64,000 nt of DNA from Croceibacterium_A sp044506565 (GCA_044506565.1 JBIQKN010000001.1:50301-114300), one strand, 5' to 3'. Counted from the first letter of the stretch, positions 1 through 8,257 are shown. Notes: generated by a model not told the origin, from the sequence alone. Numbers and translations: made by a program.

Positions 1-777
1 ATAGACCGCGACTTCGTCCCAGAAGGCGTTGCCGGTGAGCGGCGAAGTGCTGTCACGGTACGGCATCCCGTACCACAGCGGCCCCATCGGGGTATTGCCC
101 GCATGCTCGGCTACGGCCTGGCGCAGGAGCGTTCCGTCGCGATCCTCGTCGACCGGGACGCTGGCGAGATCTACCTCGGCCGGCTCGTCAGGCCGGGTGT
201 TGAACTGGGCCGTGATCCCGCCGTTGCGGACGAACGCGTACTTGTCGAGGTCGGTCGCCCCGATGAACACGGCCCTGAGCGAAGGCGGCGTAGTGCTCGC
301 CGTATGGAAGGTCGTGCCACCGAGGTACGAGCAGCCGATCATTCCGACCTTGCCGCTCGAGAAGGGCTGGCGCGCGAGCCACTCGACGAGGTCGTGACCG
401 TCCTGCGCCTCGGTCCGGTCCTGGAAGCCCCGGCGGGCGCCGAACGACGCGCCCTTCCCGCGAATGTCGGCGACCGCGACGACGTACCCCGCACGCAGCA
501 GCGAACGGAGCGCCAGCCCGTCGCCGAGAGCCGTCTCCGAAATCGCGCCGTTCTCGTCCCTGAAGCGGGCGCGGTACGGCGTGAAGGCGAACACGACCGG
601 CAGCGGCGCCGAGACAGCAGCGCCGTTCTCGGCTGGACGATAGATGTTTACGGCAAGGCGGGTGCCATCGCGGACGGCAACGTATCGCGACTCGCGCACG
701 ACGTCGGCGACGCCTTCCGCAGAAGCGGAGGTCCCGAGCAACAACATTGCGAGCAAGCAGACGAGCCTCGTCAGCAC
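1..777 (-). CDS. CocE/NonD (peptidase S15) family hydrolase, 3' part missing
   Basis: Read directly from the reverse strand; the frame stays open to the window edge, so only the first 259 codons are present. The first 20 residues form a signal peptide (hydrophobic run ending in SASA), so the enzyme is exported. An alpha/beta-hydrolase core follows, with ADIRGKG near residue 103 and the nucleophile elbow GCSYLGG at about residues 148-154 (Ser150). Both are typical of the X-Pro dipeptidyl-peptidase/cocaine-esterase group, which cleaves esters, amides or acyl groups. The GTG start at 777 is chosen because an ACGGAGAGG ribosome site sits just before it. The gene diverges from the GntR gene and borders the glycan locus, so a de-esterifying role on the same substrate is possible but only inferred. 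The rest of the catalytic triad lies outside the window. Confidence 0.85.
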   Translation of the reverse strand, partial: MLTRLVCLLAMLLLGTSASAEGVADVVRESRYVAVRDGTRLAVNIYRPAENGAAVSAPLPVVFAFTPYRARFRDENGAISETALGDGLALRSLLRAGYVVAVADIRGKGASFGARRGFQDRTEAQDGHDLVEWLARQPFSSGKVGMIGCSYLGGTTFHTASTTPPSLRAVFIGATDLDKYAFVRNGGITAQFNTRPDEPAEVDLASVPVDEDRDGTLLRQAVAEHAGNTPMGPLWYGMPYRDSTSPLTGNAFWDEVAVY

Positions 778-855
778 CAGCCTCTCCGTACGGTTGTTTT
801 TTGCTTGTCTGCTTGCCGACGGGTCGCGAGCGCAAACGAAAAATCACTGACGATT

Positions 856-877
856 TTGTTGACAATCCGGGCAACAA
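856..877. promoter_or_regulatory. Inverted repeat and TTGACA box in the CocE/GntR divergent promoter region
   Basis: The half-sites TTGTTG (856-861) and CAACAA (872-877) form a perfect inverted repeat with a 10-base spacer. A consensus -35 box TTGACA lies at 859-864 and overlaps the left arm; no convincing -10 follows. The core TTGTTGACAA is also close to GntR/FCD half-sites. Autoregulation of the adjacent GntR gene is the simplest reading, but it is an inference. Confidence 0.4.
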
Positions 878-907
878 ACGTTCCACTGCGTTGTGGGAGG
901 AGGAGCC

Positions 908-1573
908 GTGGAAGAATTCGTGAGGCGCGAACCGCCGACGAGCCTGGAGATCGCCGACTGGATCCGCGAGCGAATCCGCCGCGGCCAGTTCGCGCCCGAG
1001 CAGCGGCTCGTGGAGGTCGACATCATCCGCAAGACCGGCGGCAGCCGGCTCAAGGTACGCGAAGCGTTCCAGCGGCTGGCCGCCGAAGGGCTGGTCGACA
1101 TCGAGCCGTTCAAGGGAGCGTCGGTCAGGAGCACCAGCCTCGAGGAAGTGCGGCAGATCTATCGCGCCCGGGCTGTGCTCGAAGGCGTGACTGCCGCCGA
1201 TTTTGCCATCTCGGCAACCGAGGAACAGCGCAAGCGGCTGCAGCAGTTGCAGGACGAGCTCGAACGGTGTGTGGAGGACCGTGCCCCCGAGCGGTTCGGG
1301 CGTCTCAATGCCGAGTGGCACCAGCTGCTGGTCGACGGCTCGGGCAGCACGCTGATCGGCGAGCTGCTGGAAAGGCTCACCGTGCCAATCCACCGGCTGC
1401 TATTCGACAGCTTCTACGATGCCGAAAGGTTGCGCACGGCGAACGAGGATCACCGCCGGATTCTCAAGGCGATCCTCGAGCGGGACGCACCCGCGGCCGA
1501 GCAGGCCATGCGCGACCACGTCCACGCGGGTTACCAGATGCTATACGCGATCGAGACGGCGTACCAGATCTGA
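908..1573 (+). CDS. GntR family transcriptional regulator, FCD subfamily
   Basis: A 221-residue protein with an N-terminal winged helix-turn-helix (about residues 12-75; GRLVEVDIIRK-type helix, then VREAFQRLAAEGLV and a wing) and an all-alpha FCD ligand domain (about 80-210). Histidines in EWHQLL, NEDHRRIL and MRDHVHAGY are placed like the metal/ligand-binding residues of FCD domains, whose effectors are usually sugar acids or other organic acids. Start GTG 908 is preferred over GTG 893 because GGGAGGAGGAG lies at 896-905. It stands between the hydrolase and the halogenase/TBDR genes. FCD-type palindromes occur in front of the TBDR and of the GH27 gene, so it is the best candidate regulator of the whole glycan locus. 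That link is inferred. Confidence 0.9.
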   Translation: MEEFVRREPPTSLEIADWIRERIRRGQFAPEQRLVEVDIIRKTGGSRLKVREAFQRLAAEGLVDIEPFKGASVRSTSLEEVRQIYRARAVLEGVTAADFAISATEEQRKRLQQLQDELERCVEDRAPERFGRLNAEWHQLLVDGSGSTLIGELLERLTVPIHRLLFDSFYDAERLRTANEDHRRILKAILERDAPAAEQAMRDHVHAGYQMLYAIETAYQI

Positions 1574-1710
1574 CCGTCGGATTCGGGTCCCGTGGCCCGC
1601 GCAGGAATTGCAATGCTGTCGAGCGCCCGGCTGAAACCGGAGGGCGCGACGAACCTGTCCGGGAACGATCCCCGCGGGACAGCCCATCCGCCCCACGGAT
1701 CGGCCGCAGC

Positions 1711-3252
1711 TCAGACCGGCTGCAGGCCGTGCTCGCAGATCTTGTCGATCAGGTCGCGGTGGCGCGGCAGCCCGCCGCAGAGCCGCTCGGTCAGAGTGCG
1801 ATTTTCGCGCAGCGCGCGCTCGGCCAGCGGTGCCTCGGCGGAAATCGCCTGCGGATCGACCTCGCTGCGGAAGCCCATCCCGTAGAGCACGTATTGATAA
1901 CTCGCCGGCGGGAAGACCTCCTCCACGCGATCGAACTCGTCATGGAACCAGGGGGGCTGATACGTCCACAGTCGCAGCAGCTCCTGAAGCCGGTCCGGAA
2001 TGGATTCGGGGCGGCGATTGTCGCGCCAGAAGTCGGTGTCGGTGCGCTTGCTGGCCACGTAATGGAGCTTGAGAAAATCCACGATCCGGCCCCAGCGGTA
2101 GTCCGTCGCTGCGTTGAAGCGCTTGGAGACCACATCCATCACTTCCCGGCAGGCGGGCATCTGCTCGGCGATGAACTTCGCCGACAGCTCGGCGAGGACG
2201 ATGGCCGATGATTCGAGCGGCTCGAGAAAGCCGGCCGCCAGGCCGACCGCCACGCAGTTGCGCTTCCAGAAGGTCTGCCGCCGCCCCGCCCTGAAACGGA
2301 TACGGCGCACGGGCAGATCGGCTCCCGCCGGACCGAGGTAGGCACGCATCTCGCGTTCCGCCTGCTCGTCCGAGGCGTGCTGGCTGGAAAAGACATGCCC
2401 TACCCCGCGGCGGCTCGGCAACCCGATGTCCCAGATCCATCCCGCCGACTGCGCGGTGGAAATCGTGTGCGAGGCTATCGGGCTGTCATCGCGTTCGTAG
2501 GGCACCTGAACGGCCAGCGCCGTGTCGCAGAACAGCACGTCGGTGCACTCCTCGAACGGCACACCGAGTGCTTCGCCGAGCAGCAGCGATCGAAAGCCCG
2601 AGCAGTCGATGAAAAGGTCGCCTTCGATCAGGCCGGCCTGTTCGGTCTGAACCCCGAGGATGTCGCCATCTTCCGCCTGATCGACCGCTCGAACGTCGGC
2701 CAGCACGTGGCGTACCCTAAGTTCCTTTGTGCAATGCCGCTGGAGGAAGCCGGCGAATTTCCCGGCATCGAGATGATAGGCGTAGTTCGCGACGGCTTCG
2801 AACTCTGGGGTCGTGACTGTCTTGGGCGCCAGTCCCTTGTCGCATATCCGCCCCTGGGGGCTGACCGCGTCGCAGAAGCTCTCCGCGCTCTCGCGCCCGA
2901 GCCAGTGCGGCACGAGGTTCACTCGGGAAAATGCCTGCGGAAGCATCAACGGATGATAGTAGCCGTCGCCCGGCTCGCCGGTGGTCCAGCGTGCGAAATA
3001 GGCGCCCTGCTTGAAGGCGCAGCCGCATTCGCGGAAGAACTGGGTCTCCGAAACGCCGATCTTTGCGAGCGTCGTGCGCAAGGTCGGCCAGGTACCTTCG
3101 CCGACACCGATGATCGGCGTGTTGGGCGACTCGATCAGCGTGACCGAGAAACCCCCTGCCATCCGCGGCCGGTGTTTGGCAGCGATCACCCCGGCCGTCA
3201 GCCAGCCGGCGGTACCGCCCCCGACGATCACGACAGATTTGACCGGCTTCAC
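1711..3252 (-). CDS. Tryptophan 7-halogenase-family flavoprotein (TBDR-associated type)
   Basis: A 513-residue FAD protein. The dinucleotide fold GGGTAGW is at residues 11-17, GVGEGTWPT at 49-57, and a lysine (K81, in AFKQGAY) is at about the place of the catalytic lysine of PrnA/RebH. The family motif WxWxIP is altered: the sequence reads WIWDIGLP. Real tryptophan halogenases use FADH2, O2 and chloride to make HOCl. Members that sit beside TonB receptors with SapC and cupin genes form a separate group whose substrate is, to my knowledge, unknown. GTG 3252 is chosen because GGAGGT precedes it by three bases. The gene follows the TBDR on the same strand, separated by 57 bases with a strong hairpin. 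Halogenation of tryptophan itself is unlikely, since no pathway genes for it are nearby. Confidence 0.85.
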   Translation of the reverse strand: MKPVKSVVIVGGGTAGWLTAGVIAAKHRPRMAGGFSVTLIESPNTPIIGVGEGTWPTLRTTLAKIGVSETQFFRECGCAFKQGAYFARWTTGEPGDGYYHPLMLPQAFSRVNLVPHWLGRESAESFCDAVSPQGRICDKGLAPKTVTTPEFEAVANYAYHLDAGKFAGFLQRHCTKELRVRHVLADVRAVDQAEDGDILGVQTEQAGLIEGDLFIDCSGFRSLLLGEALGVPFEECTDVLFCDTALAVQVPYERDDSPIASHTISTAQSAGWIWDIGLPSRRGVGHVFSSQHASDEQAEREMRAYLGPAGADLPVRRIRFRAGRRQTFWKRNCVAVGLAAGFLEPLESSAIVLAELSAKFIAEQMPACREVMDVVSKRFNAATDYRWGRIVDFLKLHYVASKRTDTDFWRDNRRPESIPDRLQELLRLWTYQPPWFHDEFDRVEEVFPPASYQYVLYGMGFRSEVDPQAISAEAPLAERALRENRTLTERLCGGLPRHRDLIDKICEHGLQPV

Positions 3253-3270
3253 GTTACCTCCGGAAAACGC

Positions 3271-3297
3271 CCGGGGTTGCCGCGGAGGCAACCCCGG
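3271..3297 (-). terminator. Intercistronic hairpin between TBDR and halogenase genes
   Basis: A perfect 11-bp stem (CCGGGGTTGCC with GGCAACCCCGG) and a 5-base loop lie 12 bases past the TBDR stop. Read on the minus strand the stem is followed by GCGTTTTCC, a short T run, and then directly by the halogenase ribosome site. It can act as a leaky terminator or mRNA stabiliser that keeps halogenase expression below that of the receptor. Confidence 0.65.
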
Positions 3298-3309
3298 CAG
3301 GGGAGGAAA

Positions 3310-6222
3310 CTAGAAACGATATCTGGCGCCCGCCGTAAAGCGCCGGCCGTAGCCGAACACATCGAGCAGCATGTTCTTGTAGCGCCCATGGGTGCTCTGC
3401 ACCTCGTTCGTGATGTTGAGCGCCTCGGCGAAAATGGTGAGATCCTCCATGATGTCGTAGCTGGCGCTGAGATCGACCTGCAGGCTCTCGTTGACGAAAG
3501 TCGGCTCCGCCCCGAAGGCACCGGTGTTCTGTACCTGACCGAAACCGAGCAGGTACTCGTCGCGCCAGTTCACGGCGGCCCGGAACTCGATCCCGTTCTT
3601 GTCATAGAAGCCGACGAAGTTGGCGGAGTTGGCGAGGCCCGTGACGGCGAACCCGCTCTGGGTGATGTCGTCCGGATCGTAAGGCTTGTTGGTGTCGACG
3701 AAGGTCGCGTTGGCGACGAAGCCGAAGCCGGTGTCCCCGAACGTGTGCTGAAGCGCGAGCTCGACGCCGCGGACCGTCGCCTCGGGCCCGTTGACCCGCT
3801 GCGAAACGCTGAACTGCGCCGGCTGGCCGGTCGACGGGTCGATGACGCCGTTGATCGTCTGCCGCTGCGTCCCCTGAACGATGAAGTTCGACACGTTTTT
3901 GAGGAAGAAGTTCACCGCCATGTACGAGTTCGGCTGGTAGTACCATTCGGCGGCGATATCGAAGTTCTCCGAGAGGTACGGTTTAAGCAACGGATTGCCG
4001 CCGTTCGCGGTCAACGCACCCACACGCTGCCCGGAGCCGATGTTGAGCACCGGAGTCAGGAGGTTGAGCGTCGGTCGGGTCAGGGTGCGCGAGGCATCGG
4101 CCCGCAGGATCAGGCCGGGCATTACCTCGAGCTTGACGTCGATCGCAGGCAGCAGGTGGCTGTAATCGTGCTTGGCGGTAACCGTTTCCGAAGGCCCGAA
4201 GTTGACGGTGAGCAGCGTCGGGTCCGTCGTGCTCGGCGTGATCGACGTCGGCAGGCGACCGATCCCCTGCGAGGTGACGTGCGTGGTCTCCTGCCGCACG
4301 CCCGCTGTGAAGGTGAGCGGCATTCCCGCGACCTCGGTCTGGAACCGCCCGGAAAGGAAGAGCGCCCAGGTCTTCTCGTTGATGTGACGGACGCTGCCGA
4401 CGTCCTCGGCGACGTCGAACGTGCCGGTGAAGTCGCAGCAGCCGTAATTGAAGCCGGGAATCGTGGTGGCCTGGGGATTGCCCAGCCCCGACAGGTAGTT
4501 CTGGTAATCGATCGCGCTGAAATCGATCAGCGCAGGCGGGAGCGCACCGCTGAAGCCGGGGATGAAGTCGACGGTGCTGACGAGGCCGCGGTAGAGGTCC
4601 TGCGGGATCGGGACACCGCCCGTCGTACCCGAAGCGGGCCCGTAGCCGGAATAGGCCTGCCAGAAGTTGTTCGCGAACGTGTTGGCGCTGCTGAAGTTGA
4701 AGGTGTCGTCGAGATAGCTTCCGCCGACGGTCAGCGACAGGTCATCCTGTTCCCAGGTACCGCTGAAACGCCCCTGGATAATCTCGTCGGTGTTCTTGTT
4801 GGCGATGTTGACGGTCACGTGCGACCCGATCACCGCCGGATCGATCCAGCGGGACGGGTCACCCTCCGCGCCGTAGCTGTGCAGGACCGGGATCGTGTTG
4901 CTGCTGTTTCCGTCGATCGAGATGCCGAGCGCCGGCCCGATCGCAAACCCGTAGCCGATATCGGCGCCGAGCGAGTTGACGCGGCCGTCGGGATTGAGCC
5001 AGCTCTTCGAATAGCTCGCGTCGGCCTCGAACGAGAGGTTGTCGTTCGCCTGCCATTCGATGTTCAAGCCGGTGGTGTTGGTGCGACGCTGGTTGCTGTC
5101 GGTAGCCGCGGTGAAGTCGGTCTGCGAACCGGCCTGGGTGAAGTCCAGCGGGACGCCTTTGTCGTCGAGCACGACGTCGCGAAGCGACCCCTGGTTGAAC
5201 CAGATGCCGAAACCGAAAGTCTCGGAGTTGACCCGCTGATCGGTGAAGTTGTTGTCCAGCGTGATCAGCAGGTCGTCGTTCGGCTGCCACTGCAGGGCCA
5301 GTCGCGCATCGACGCGTTCGTCCTTGGTGTAGGACTGCTGCGCGCCGTACTGTTGCTCGAAGAAGCCGACGATCGTGCGCCGCTGTGATTCCGGGGCAGT
5401 CGCGTCGTCGGTGGGATTGCAGGTGGGCGCCGTACTCCCGGCCAACTGACAAGGCGCATAGAAACCGCCGGGGAAGCCGTGGACGAACACGTTGTTCGTC
5501 TCGGTGTCGTGGCGGGTGTAAATCACGTTTGCCAGCACGCCGAAGGTATCGTCGGCGAACGTGTGGCTCACGAGCAGGCCGCCCGTCGGAACGATCTTGC
5601 CGGCCTGTTCCTGGATCGAACCCGAAGCGGTCGCGGCGATGTGGAAGCCCGGGCGATCGAACGGCTTCGGATAGGCAATGTCGATGGTCGCGCCGATGGA
5701 GTTCGCTGCGACCGTGACATCGGGGGTCTTGTAGACCGAGATCGCACCGATGAAGTCGGCACCGACGGTGCTGAAGTCGATCGCACGGCCGCCGGTGGCG
5801 GTCGAAAGGCGGCGGCCGTCGACCAGCGTCTCGTTGAAGTCGCCGCCGAAGCCGCGAATGGTCACCCCGTTGGCTTCACCCCGCATGCCGTCGCGCTGGA
5901 TCGACACGCCCGGCAGCCTCTGGAGCGAGGCCGCAACGTTCGAGTCGGGGAAATTGCCGATCTCCTCGGAGGAGATGACGTCGACGACCCCGGGCGCATT
6001 GCGCTTCGCATCGAGATTGCGCTGAAGCGAGCCGCGAATACCGGTGACGATGATGGTTTCCGATCGGTCGGATGCGACGGGCCGGGTTGCCCCCGCCTCG
6101 CCCTCGTCGTCCTGTGCCAGGGCCGGCGCAGACATCGCCAGCGCGAGCGCGCTCGCGACGCTCGTTCCAACCGACAGGCGCAGTCCGCGCGAACCCGAGT
6201 TACCTCCAGTCATATGTGCCAT
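3310..6222 (-). CDS. TonB-dependent outer-membrane receptor of the glycan locus
   Basis: A 970-residue receptor. A signal peptide ends near ALAQ (about residue 37), a plug domain begins with ETIIVTGIRGSL and contains GVTIRGFGG and SVYKTPDVTV, and a long beta-barrel ends in the aromatic terminus GRRFTAGARYRF. Such receptors import large ligands across the outer membrane using TonB/ExbBD energy. With the neighbouring GH43, GH27 and GH95 enzymes, an oligosaccharide is the likely ligand (inference). ATG 6222 is preferred over GTG 6237 and ATG 6213, with AAGGG upstream. The gene has a good promoter at 6312-6340 with stacked operator-like sites. It lies upstream of the halogenase and is divergent from the SapC operon. 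Confidence 0.92.
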   Translation of the reverse strand: MAHMTGGNSGSRGLRLSVGTSVASALALAMSAPALAQDDEGEAGATRPVASDRSETIIVTGIRGSLQRNLDAKRNAPGVVDVISSEEIGNFPDSNVAASLQRLPGVSIQRDGMRGEANGVTIRGFGGDFNETLVDGRRLSTATGGRAIDFSTVGADFIGAISVYKTPDVTVAANSIGATIDIAYPKPFDRPGFHIAATASGSIQEQAGKIVPTGGLLVSHTFADDTFGVLANVIYTRHDTETNNVFVHGFPGGFYAPCQLAGSTAPTCNPTDDATAPESQRRTIVGFFEQQYGAQQSYTKDERVDARLALQWQPNDDLLITLDNNFTDQRVNSETFGFGIWFNQGSLRDVVLDDKGVPLDFTQAGSQTDFTAATDSNQRRTNTTGLNIEWQANDNLSFEADASYSKSWLNPDGRVNSLGADIGYGFAIGPALGISIDGNSSNTIPVLHSYGAEGDPSRWIDPAVIGSHVTVNIANKNTDEIIQGRFSGTWEQDDLSLTVGGSYLDDTFNFSSANTFANNFWQAYSGYGPASGTTGGVPIPQDLYRGLVSTVDFIPGFSGALPPALIDFSAIDYQNYLSGLGNPQATTIPGFNYGCCDFTGTFDVAEDVGSVRHINEKTWALFLSGRFQTEVAGMPLTFTAGVRQETTHVTSQGIGRLPTSITPSTTDPTLLTVNFGPSETVTAKHDYSHLLPAIDVKLEVMPGLILRADASRTLTRPTLNLLTPVLNIGSGQRVGALTANGGNPLLKPYLSENFDIAAEWYYQPNSYMAVNFFLKNVSNFIVQGTQRQTINGVIDPSTGQPAQFSVSQRVNGPEATVRGVELALQHTFGDTGFGFVANATFVDTNKPYDPDDITQSGFAVTGLANSANFVGFYDKNGIEFRAAVNWRDEYLLGFGQVQNTGAFGAEPTFVNESLQVDLSASYDIMEDLTIFAEALNITNEVQSTHGRYKNMLLDVFGYGRRFTAGARYRF

Positions 6223-6301
6223 CCCCAAACCCTTCACCCTCTGGTCGCCGGGCCGAGCGTTTCGGCTCCGGAATCCGATCCGGAGGGGGCACCTCCAGAT
6301 C

Positions 6302-6318
6302 GATTAGTCCTACAATAC
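6302..6318 (-). promoter_or_regulatory. GntR/FCD-type operator overlapping the TBDR -10 box
   Basis: The core TAGTCCTACAA (6305-6315) fits the FCD-family pattern TNGTNNNACNA. It covers the predicted -10 hexamer and the transcription start of the TBDR promoter, a repressor position. The outer arms are imperfect, so the site is weaker than the one at 12376. Confidence 0.4.
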
Positions 6319-6340
6319 CAGTATGTGGTAGCGCTATCAA
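6312..6340 (-). promoter_or_regulatory. Predicted promoter of the TBDR-halogenase operon
   Basis: On the minus strand TTGATA (complement of 6335-6340) and TATTGT (complement of 6312-6317) are separated by exactly 17 bases, close to the sigma-70 consensus. Transcription would start near 6305 and leave a leader of about 80 bases before ATG 6222. Confidence 0.6.
6326..6339. promoter_or_regulatory. LacI-family-type operator within the TBDR promoter spacer
   Basis: TGGTAGCGCTATCA is a 14-base palindrome with one mismatch around the central GCGC/CG step that is characteristic of LacI-family sugar repressors. It lies between and over the -35 and spacer of the predicted TBDR promoter. No LacI gene is present in the window, so the regulator would be encoded elsewhere. 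Confidence 0.55.
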
Positions 6341-6344
6341 CGCC

Positions 6345-6361
6345 TTTTTGTCTGACTAATT
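6345..6361. promoter_or_regulatory. GntR/FCD-type operator upstream of the TBDR -35 box
   Basis: TTTTTGTCTGACTAATT matches the perfect palindrome at 12376-12392 at 14 of 17 positions and contains TTGTCTGACTA, which fits TNGTNNNACNA. It lies between the TBDR promoter and a TATAAA box (6387-6392) facing the SapC operon, so it could control both directions. Confidence 0.5.
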
Positions 6362-6457
6362 TGTGCTTGGAATTGCCGCACATCCCTATAAAAATGTCGC
6401 GGAAATCAAGCGACCTCGGAGCGGGCGCGTGAGGGGCGATCGGGGAAATTGCAAAGA

Positions 6458-7150
6458 ATGCAATTAGTAGGACTGAATCTCGAGGAGCACGCCGCGCTCC
6501 GAGTTCGCCACGCGCCGCCCGAGTCGCGCCGCTTCGTCGAGATCGTGGCGTCGGAGTTCGCCGACGCGGCGGCGTGCTGCCCGGTGCTTCTGGTCAAGAA
6601 CCCCGAGACCGGCGCATTCTACGCAGGCGCGATGTTCGGCTTCTACGAAGGCGCGCCTCTGATCGGCGCGGAACCCGGCCAGCCCGATCCGTTCGTATCG
6701 CTCGATCGCCGTCGCGCGGGCTTCTACATCTCCGGCGACCACATCGCGGTCGACGAAAGCGATGCCCGCTTCAGCCGGGTCGAGGGTGAACCGCTGTTTC
6801 ATGCCGACGGCACGCCTGCCCCGGCGCTCCGCGCCATCCAGGCGGCGTTGACGCAGCTTCACCGGGGCAAGGCCGAGACCGAGGCCTTCATCGCGCGGAT
6901 GCTGGAGCTCCGCCTGATCGAGCCGATCAGCGTTTCGCTGAGCTTCGACGACGGACAGACGCTGGCGCTGCAAGGCTTGTACACGATCGGCCTCGATGGC
7001 CTCGGCGAGCTCGACGACGCGACGGCGCTGTCCCTGTTCCGCGCCGGGCACCTGCAACTCGCTTACACCGTGGCGCTGTCGACGCGGCAGATACGGATCA
7101 TGGCGGCACGCCACAACGCGCGGCTCGCTTCGGGACAGGGACGTCCGTGA
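6458..7150 (+). CDS. SapC-family protein
   Basis: A 230-residue protein of the SapC family (PF07277), recognised from the conserved core VLLVKNPETGAFYAGAMFGF, the stretch GEPLFHADGTPAPAL and a C-terminal LYTIGLDGL region. It has no signal peptide and is probably cytoplasmic. The Campylobacter SapC name comes from S-layer work; the activity of this family is unknown. In alphaproteobacteria and xanthomonads it recurs beside TBDRs together with halogenase-like and cupin-like genes, as here. ATG 6458 is preferred to TTG 6449. The gene is first in a four-gene plus-strand operon, and its stop overlaps the start of the cupin gene (GTGA), so the two are translationally coupled. A TATAAA -10 candidate lies about 65 bases upstream. 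Confidence 0.85.
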   Translation: MQLVGLNLEEHAALRVRHAPPESRRFVEIVASEFADAAACCPVLLVKNPETGAFYAGAMFGFYEGAPLIGAEPGQPDPFVSLDRRRAGFYISGDHIAVDESDARFSRVEGEPLFHADGTPAPALRAIQAALTQLHRGKAETEAFIARMLELRLIEPISVSLSFDDGQTLALQGLYTIGLDGLGELDDATALSLFRAGHLQLAYTVALSTRQIRIMAARHNARLASGQGRP

Positions 7151-8157
7151 CGCATCCGGGGGCTACCATTCCCGAGGTGTCCGCCAAGGGCAATCCGCTC
7201 GAGCCGAACCGCCTCGAGGCTTGCGAGCCCGTGATCCACAGGGGCCTGTCCGCGCATTGGCCCATCATCCGGGCAACCGAGGGCCGGTTCGACACGCTCG
7301 CAGAATATCTCCGCGCGATGGATACCGGCCGCACCGCCCAGTGCTTCGTCGCCCCTCCGGAGGTCGGCGGCCGCTATTACTATGGCGATGACCTCGAGGG
7401 CTTCAATTTCGCCCGCGAAACCGTGACGCTCAGCGCGGCAGTGGACCGCATTCTCGCTTGCGCCGAAGATCCCGCAAGGGGCTCGGTCTATCTCGGCTCC
7501 GTTCCCGTGGCCGACCACGTCCCTGCCTTTGCAAGCGAGAACGTCCTCGACGGCCTGCCCGAGGGCGTCGAGCCGCGGATCTGGATAGGCAACCGCTCGC
7601 GGGTCTCCTGCCACTTCGACACCTTCGACAACCTCGCCTGCGTCGTCGCCGGCCGGCGCCGTTTCACGCTCTATCCGCCCGAAGCGATCGCCGAGCTCTA
7701 TGTCGGACCGATCGATCACACGATGGCCGGTCAGCCGGTCAGCCTCGCCGCTTCGAGCGCGCCGGGGGACCCGCGGTACCCCCGCTTCGAGGCGATCCGC
7801 GATCGCGCCCTGATCGTCGAGCTCGAGCCCGGCGACGCACTCTACCTGCCCAAGCTTTGGTGGCACGAAGTCGAGGCGACGGACGAAGTGAACGTCCTGG
7901 TCAACTACTGGTGGGATGCCTTCCCCCAGAGCCGCGACGCGCCGTTCACGGCGATGATGCTCGCCCTGCTGGCGGTCGCCGAGCGCCCGGCCCGCGAACG
8001 CGCGGCGTGGCGGGCGTTCTTCGACCACTACGTGTTCCGGCCCGAGGGCCACCCGTTGGGCCACCTGCCCGAGCACCAGCGCGGCATCCTCGGAGAGCTC
8101 GGACCGGAGAACCGCTCGCGGCTGCGGGCATCGATCATGCAACAGCTGCGCGGGTGA
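7147..8157 (+). CDS. Cupin-like (JmjC/cupin_8) domain protein, putative Fe(II)/2-oxoglutarate oxygenase
   Basis: A 336-residue protein of the JmjC-like cupin_8 group. The metal triad looks intact: H156 and D158 in CHFDTF and a distal H240 in LPKLWWHEV. A basic segment, AGRRRFTLYPPE, resembles the usual co-substrate strand. Relatives hydroxylate protein or small-molecule side chains, and this subfamily is uncharacterised. The GTG start overlaps the SapC stop by four bases, showing coupled synthesis. Together with the halogenase it gives the locus two oxygen-dependent enzymes that are not needed for sugar breakdown, hinting at modification of the receptor, a peptide or the cell envelope (inference). 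A 100-base gap follows before the next gene of the operon. Confidence 0.85.
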   Translation: MTHPGATIPEVSAKGNPLEPNRLEACEPVIHRGLSAHWPIIRATEGRFDTLAEYLRAMDTGRTAQCFVAPPEVGGRYYYGDDLEGFNFARETVTLSAAVDRILACAEDPARGSVYLGSVPVADHVPAFASENVLDGLPEGVEPRIWIGNRSRVSCHFDTFDNLACVVAGRRRFTLYPPEAIAELYVGPIDHTMAGQPVSLAASSAPGDPRYPRFEAIRDRALIVELEPGDALYLPKLWWHEVEATDEVNVLVNYWWDAFPQSRDAPFTAMMLALLAVAERPARERAAWRAFFDHYVFRPEGHPLGHLPEHQRGILGELGPENRSRLRASIMQQLRG

Positions 8158-8257
8158 CGGCCTTGGCGGACGACCAGAAGGACTCCCGGGATGCTCTGGA
8201 GACTCCGCAGGGCGGCGACGCGCCGGCCGACCGACATTGTTTGGGGAGAAGCGAGTA

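Noticed and set aside
103..2211. 702-codon open frame on the plus strand
   Set aside because: It crosses the hydrolase (antisense), the GntR gene in another frame and the halogenase end. Composition is low-complexity and no motif is present.
2377..5388. 1003-codon open frame on the plus strand
   Set aside because: It is antisense to the TBDR and the halogenase genes. Its product has a repetitive Arg/Asp/Val/Glu composition with no domain; it is a GC-codon shadow.
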